This document shows positions 60,638 through 64,000 of a stretch of DNA of 64,000 nt, in pieces. The translations under genes were made by a program, and so were the position numbers. The notes under the pieces are model-generated. The model was given only the letters and a program-made list of their open reading frames with translations, did not search any database and was not told the DNA's origin. Each line of letters starts with the position of its first letter. The first letter of the stretch is position 1. The DNA comes from CAHJXF01 sp038225855 (GTDB taxonomy: Bacteria > Pseudomonadota > Gammaproteobacteria > Burkholderiales > Burkholderiaceae_D), in contig JBBRQU010000002.1 of the NCBI GenBank assembly GCA_038225855.1, positions 186,001-250,000 of the forward strand, written 5' to 3'.

Positions 60638-61980
60638 TGGACGACCTCCTCTTTCTCGCGCACCGTATTCCCTATCCGCCCAACAAGGGCGACAAGCTGC
60701 GCTCGTACCATGTCTTGAAGCACCTCGCGAGCCGCTATCGCGTGCACTTGGGCGCCTTCGTCGATGACGTCGACGATTGGCAGCATGTCGATACGGTCAA
60801 GCATCTTTGCGCCGGCGAAACGCTGTGCCTGCCGTTGTCGCCGCGTCGCGCCAAGCTGCGCAGCCTCACGGGTCTTGCAACCGGTCAGGCGCTCGCGATT
60901 CCCTATTACCGCGACGCGCGCATGACGCGCTGGGTCGAGCACGTCGTCAACCGTCATCGCATTCGGCGCGTGGTCGTGTTCTCGTCGCCGATGGCGCAAT
61001 ACGTCAACGAGCTCGACGACCTCGATCGCCTGATCGACTTCGTCGATGTCGATTCCGACAAGTGGAAGCAATACGCCGACGCGAGCAGCACGGCCACGGC
61101 ATGGCTCTATCGCCGCGAGGCCGAAGCCCTGCTCGAGTTCGAGCGCTACAGCGCCGCGCGTGCGATCGCGAGCGTGTTCGTCACCCAAGCCGAGTCGGCG
61201 CTGTTCAGGCGTCTCGCGGGCGATCTGATTTCGCCGGTGATCACGGTCGAGAACGGCGTCGACTGCGATTATTTTTCACCTGCGGCCGTCGCGATGCCCG
61301 AGGGCTGGCAGCAGGGCAAGAGCGAGGCAGACAATCGCAGGATCGTCTTCACCGGCGCGATGGACTACAAACCCAACGTCGATGCCGCCGCGTGGTTCAG
61401 CCGCGAAGTGTTGCCCTTGATCCGTCATCAGTTGCCCGAGGCAAGCTTCTGGATCGTCGGCGCGAGACCGACGGCGGAGGTGCGCTCGCTCGCGCGCGCC
61501 AACGAGGTCGTCGTGACCGGTACCGTGTCGGATGTCCGTCCCTACCTCGCGCACGCGGGCGCGGTCGTAGTGCCGATGCGCCTCGCGCGCGGCATTCAGA
61601 ACAAGGCGCTCGAAGCGATGGCGATGGGTGCGGCGACGGTGATATCGACCTTGTCGGCGGTCGCGATCAACGCCGTGCCGGGCCGCGACTTCGTGCTCGC
61701 CGACGATGCCGAGTCGTTCGCGCGCGCCGTCGTCGAACTCCTGAACGACCCGCGCGAACGCGAACGTCTCGGCCACGCGGGACGCAACGTGGTGCTCGAG
61801 AACTACGATTGGTCGCGCAACCTGGCGCGCATCGATCGCTGCTTCGACTCAAACTTCGATCGCAGCGTCGATCAACTATTCGACGTGCCGCCGCGTGTCG
61901 AAGCGTCGACGCCGGATTCCGTTTTCAAACGTCGCGCGCCTCCCGGGCCGCTACTCGCAACAGAGGTCGAACATGCCTGA
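60637..61980 (+). CDS. XrtA-associated glycosyltransferase, Stp1 type (GT4-like)
   Basis: The 447-residue protein opens LLFLAHRIPYPPNKGDKLRSYH, the signature of the exosortase-linked Stp1 glycosyltransferases. The C-terminal GT-B half has IVFTGAMDYKPNVDAAAWF, VPMRLARGIQNKALEAMAMG and VLENYDWSRNL. It would add a sugar from a nucleotide donor to the lipid-linked precursor in the cytoplasm. ATG at 60637 shares one base with the FemAB stop; the open frame reaching back to 60367 lies over that gene. The stop overlaps xrtA by eight bases. Confidence 0.95.
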   Translation: MDDLLFLAHRIPYPPNKGDKLRSYHVLKHLASRYRVHLGAFVDDVDDWQHVDTVKHLCAGETLCLPLSPRRAKLRSLTGLATGQALAIPYYRDARMTRWVEHVVNRHRIRRVVVFSSPMAQYVNELDDLDRLIDFVDVDSDKWKQYADASSTATAWLYRREAEALLEFERYSAARAIASVFVTQAESALFRRLAGDLISPVITVENGVDCDYFSPAAVAMPEGWQQGKSEADNRRIVFTGAMDYKPNVDAAAWFSREVLPLIRHQLPEASFWIVGARPTAEVRSLARANEVVVTGTVSDVRPYLAHAGAVVVPMRLARGIQNKALEAMAMGAATVISTLSAVAINAVPGRDFVLADDAESFARAVVELLNDPRERERLGHAGRNVVLENYDWSRNLARIDRCFDSNFDRSVDQLFDVPPRVEASTPDSVFKRRAPPGPLLATEVEHA

Positions 61981-63739
61981 GGGCAGCGGAACGATCGTCG
62001 GCCCGGCGGGTGCGAGCCCTGCGCGGCGCAGCCAACGGGCGGTCGCGCAGCCAGTCGCTGCGCAACCTGCATTCGCCGAGCGCGACGTGCCGGCTTTGCA
62101 GCCGCTTGAACCAACGGATACGCAGACCATTCCGAAGCCCCGTTCCGCGAACGCTGCGGCGTGGAAAAGTGCGGGGCTGTCGTTCGCGCTCGCCTTTGCG
62201 GCGTTGCTCGGCATCTATCGCGAAACCGTGTACGACCTGATCGACGCGTGGTCGCACACCGGAACATTCGCGCACGGCTTCATCATCTTTCCGGTCAGCG
62301 CCTGGCTGGTGTGGCGTCTGCGCGATCGTCTCGCATCGGCGACGCCCCGGCCGCAAGCGCTCGCGCTGTTGCCGCTCGGGGCTAGCGGACTGCTGTGGCT
62401 GCTCGGCTATTCGGCCGGCGCACACGCCGCCGAGCAATACGCGTTCATCGCGATGGTTCCGTGCCTGGTCTGGGCGATATTCGGCACCGACGTTACGAAG
62501 CGCATTCTTTTCCCTCTGGCCTTCCTGTTCTTCGCGGTGCCCGCGGGCGACTTCCTGATGCCCACGCTGATGGATCGCACCGCCGACTTCACGGTCGCCG
62601 CGTTGCGTCTGTCGGGCGTGCCGGTGTTTCGCGAAGGCAATTACTTTTCGATCCCGAGCGGCAACTGGTCGGTCGTCGAGGCGTGCAGCGGCCTGCGTTA
62701 TCTGATCGCGTCGGTGACGCTCGGCTGCCTGTTCGCGTATCTCAATTATCGCGGCCTGTGGCGCCGCGCGGCCTTCATCTTCGCGGCGATCCTCGTGCCG
62801 ATCGTGGCCAACTGGTTGCGCGCCTACATGATCGTGATGATCGCGCACCTCTCCAGCAACAAGCTCGCGACCGGCGTCGATCATCTGGTCTATGGTTGGC
62901 TGTTCTTCGGCCTCGTGATGCTGCTGCTGTTCTGGGTCGGCAGTTTCTGGCGCGATGACGACGAGCCCGAACCTGCGTCCAGGCCCGATGTGTCGAAGCT
63001 AGCCGCGCAAGGTCCGTCCGCATTCACGCAGCGCATTGCAGAGGCTGCGTCATCGAGGACCGGCCCGCGCGCCTTCGGCGCGATCGTCATTGCCGCGCTG
63101 GCGATCGCATTGCCGTGGCCCGCGCTTGCCGATTGGCTCGATCGCGTCGCTGACGCGTCGCATCCGGGGGCGATCACGCTCGACCGTGTCGACGGATGGA
63201 CCGCCGGCGCGCCTGCGTTATCGAGCTTCGCGCCGCACTATCCGCATCCGCGTTCACAGCTCAACGAGACCTTCGAGTCAGACCGGGGCAAGGTCGCCTT
63301 GTTCGTCGCTTACTACAGCGGGCAGTTGAACAACGGCCAGCTCGTCACTTACGACAACGACGTGGTCGTGGTCTCGGACAAGGTGTGGGGCGCCATCGCA
63401 CAGCGCGCGCAGACGGCACACGTCGCAGGCCAGCCGCTATCGGTCGTCGAGACCGAGATCAGGGGCGACGCCGGTCGTCGTGGCGAGGAGCGCCTGCTCG
63501 CATGGCGCTGGTACTGGATCAACGGCCGCCTGACGACCAGCGACTATCTCGCGAAGGCCTGGAACGCGCTCGACAAGCTCACCGGTCGCGGCGACGATTC
63601 GGCCGTGATTGTCGTGACCACGTCGATGGCGGCGCAGGACGACGGAAAAGCGCGAGCCGCGCTCGAGTCCTTCGTCGCAGCCGCAGAGCCGCAGATCGCC
63701 GCGCGTCTGGCCGCGATTCGCGCACAGGCCCGGCAATGA
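61973..63739 (+). CDS. xrtA: Exosortase A fused to EpsI-type domain
   Basis: The 588-residue protein is the sorting enzyme of the locus. After a variable N-terminal 65 residues come about eight membrane helices (about 70-325) with the exosortase active-site parts: Cys238 in VVEACSGLRYL, Arg283 in NWLRAYMIV, and His292 as a likely third residue. The C-terminal part (about 385-585) is the EpsI (DUF3485) domain, starting LDRVDGWTAG, with YYSGQLNNGQ in the middle. The XrtA-EpsI fusion is common. Exosortase A is expected to cleave PEP-CTERM tails such as that of the protein at 41730-42443. AGAGG lies before the ATG at 61973. It overlaps both neighbours. Confidence 0.96.
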   Translation: MPEGSGTIVGPAGASPARRSQRAVAQPVAAQPAFAERDVPALQPLEPTDTQTIPKPRSANAAAWKSAGLSFALAFAALLGIYRETVYDLIDAWSHTGTFAHGFIIFPVSAWLVWRLRDRLASATPRPQALALLPLGASGLLWLLGYSAGAHAAEQYAFIAMVPCLVWAIFGTDVTKRILFPLAFLFFAVPAGDFLMPTLMDRTADFTVAALRLSGVPVFREGNYFSIPSGNWSVVEACSGLRYLIASVTLGCLFAYLNYRGLWRRAAFIFAAILVPIVANWLRAYMIVMIAHLSSNKLATGVDHLVYGWLFFGLVMLLLFWVGSFWRDDDEPEPASRPDVSKLAAQGPSAFTQRIAEAASSRTGPRAFGAIVIAALAIALPWPALADWLDRVADASHPGAITLDRVDGWTAGAPALSSFAPHYPHPRSQLNETFESDRGKVALFVAYYSGQLNNGQLVTYDNDVVVVSDKVWGAIAQRAQTAHVAGQPLSVVETEIRGDAGRRGEERLLAWRWYWINGRLTTSDYLAKAWNALDKLTGRGDDSAVIVVTTSMAAQDDGKARAALESFVAAAEPQIAARLAAIRAQARQ

Positions 63740-64000
63740 ATTCGACGACCATCCGGAACGCGCGTCCTGCGGCGAATCGGTCTGCTGCTCGGGCCGCTGC
63801 CACGCGTCCATTGGTCGCGCACGTCGTCTATCGCTTCGATGTCGGCGGCCTCGAGAACGGCGTCGTCAACCTGATCAACCGGCTGCCTGCGGATCGCTAC
63901 GATCACGCGGTGATCGCACTGACCGACATCACCGATTTTCGCCGACGCGTCACCCGCGAGCGCGTGAGCTTTCATGAACTGCACAAGCCGCCCGGCCACG
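63736..64000 (+). CDS. XrtA-associated glycosyltransferase, Stp2 type, 5' part
   Basis: The frame opens with ATG at 63736, overlapping the xrtA stop as ATGA (63736-63739), and stays open to the end of the window. After about 25 Ala/Arg-rich residues comes VAHVVYRFDVGGLENGVVNLINR followed by ALTDITDFRRRV, the beginning of exosortase-associated Stp2 glycosyltransferases (GT4 family). Only 88 residues are visible. Order and overlap fit the standard XrtA locus. Confidence 0.9.
   Translation, partial: MNSTTIRNARPAANRSAARAAATRPLVAHVVYRFDVGGLENGVVNLINRLPADRYDHAVIALTDITDFRRRVTRERVSFHELHKPPGH

Overview
GC-rich (roughly two-thirds G+C by eye) chromosomal DNA of a Gram-negative bacterium, most likely a betaproteobacterium. 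The best evidence is the conserved order scpB-rluB-rimP-nusA-infB-rbfA-truB-typA, typical of Burkholderiales and relatives, together with a complete exosortase A (XrtA)/PEP-CTERM exopolysaccharide locus. No rRNA, CRISPR array, insertion sequence or prophage was seen. All assignments come from reading the sequence; no database search was run.

Layout. (1) 1-3453: 3' end of a membrane-fusion protein and an RND efflux pump. (2) 3498-4445: dnaQ, a palindromic repeat and tRNA-Val(CAC). (3) 23108-4469, minus strand: a tight seven-gene alpha-glucan/trehalose operon glgE > treS-maltokinase > glgB > glgX > treZ > malQ > treY, with four of six junctions being ATGA overlaps. (4) 23339-36491, plus strand: scpB, rluB, a promoter and leader with a strong intrinsic terminator, rimP-nusA-infB, an unexpected GT39-like membrane glycosyltransferase, rbfA-truB, and typA. 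(5) 36531-41440: small accessory genes: a two-helix membrane protein, a DUF4864 protein with a PA0069-type radical SAM protein, an 11-bp tandem repeat, and a minus-strand trio of sorbosone-dehydrogenase-like protein, phytase/esterase-like lipoprotein and TM2-type membrane protein. (6) 41594-64000: the XrtA system. It holds one PEP-CTERM cargo gene; a minus-strand operon of sugar transferase, prsK, prsR and prsT; and a plus-strand operon of export lipoprotein, chain-length protein, tyrosine kinase, outer-membrane barrel, ATPase, wecB, deacetylase, FemAB protein, glycosyltransferase 1, xrtA-epsI and the start of glycosyltransferase 2.

How the parts work together. In the glucan operon, TreS turns trehalose into maltose, its fused kinase makes maltose-1-phosphate, GlgE polymerises this to alpha-1,4-glucan and GlgB branches it. 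GlgX, MalQ, TreY and TreZ trim the glucan and return it to trehalose. No glgC, glgA or otsAB lies in the window. In the XrtA region, sugar transferase and glycosyltransferases start and build a polymer. The export lipoprotein, chain-length protein, kinase and barrel control its length and export. Exosortase A processes PEP-CTERM proteins at the membrane. PrsK/PrsR is a two-component pair whose regulator carries the GAFTGA loop of sigma-54 activators.

The most interesting regulatory reading is that near-consensus sigma-54 promoters stand before the PEP-CTERM gene (41674-41689) and before the plus-strand export operon (50966-50981). A weaker one faces the prsKRT operon. Shared half-site-like sequences lie upstream of these and are candidate PrsR enhancers.
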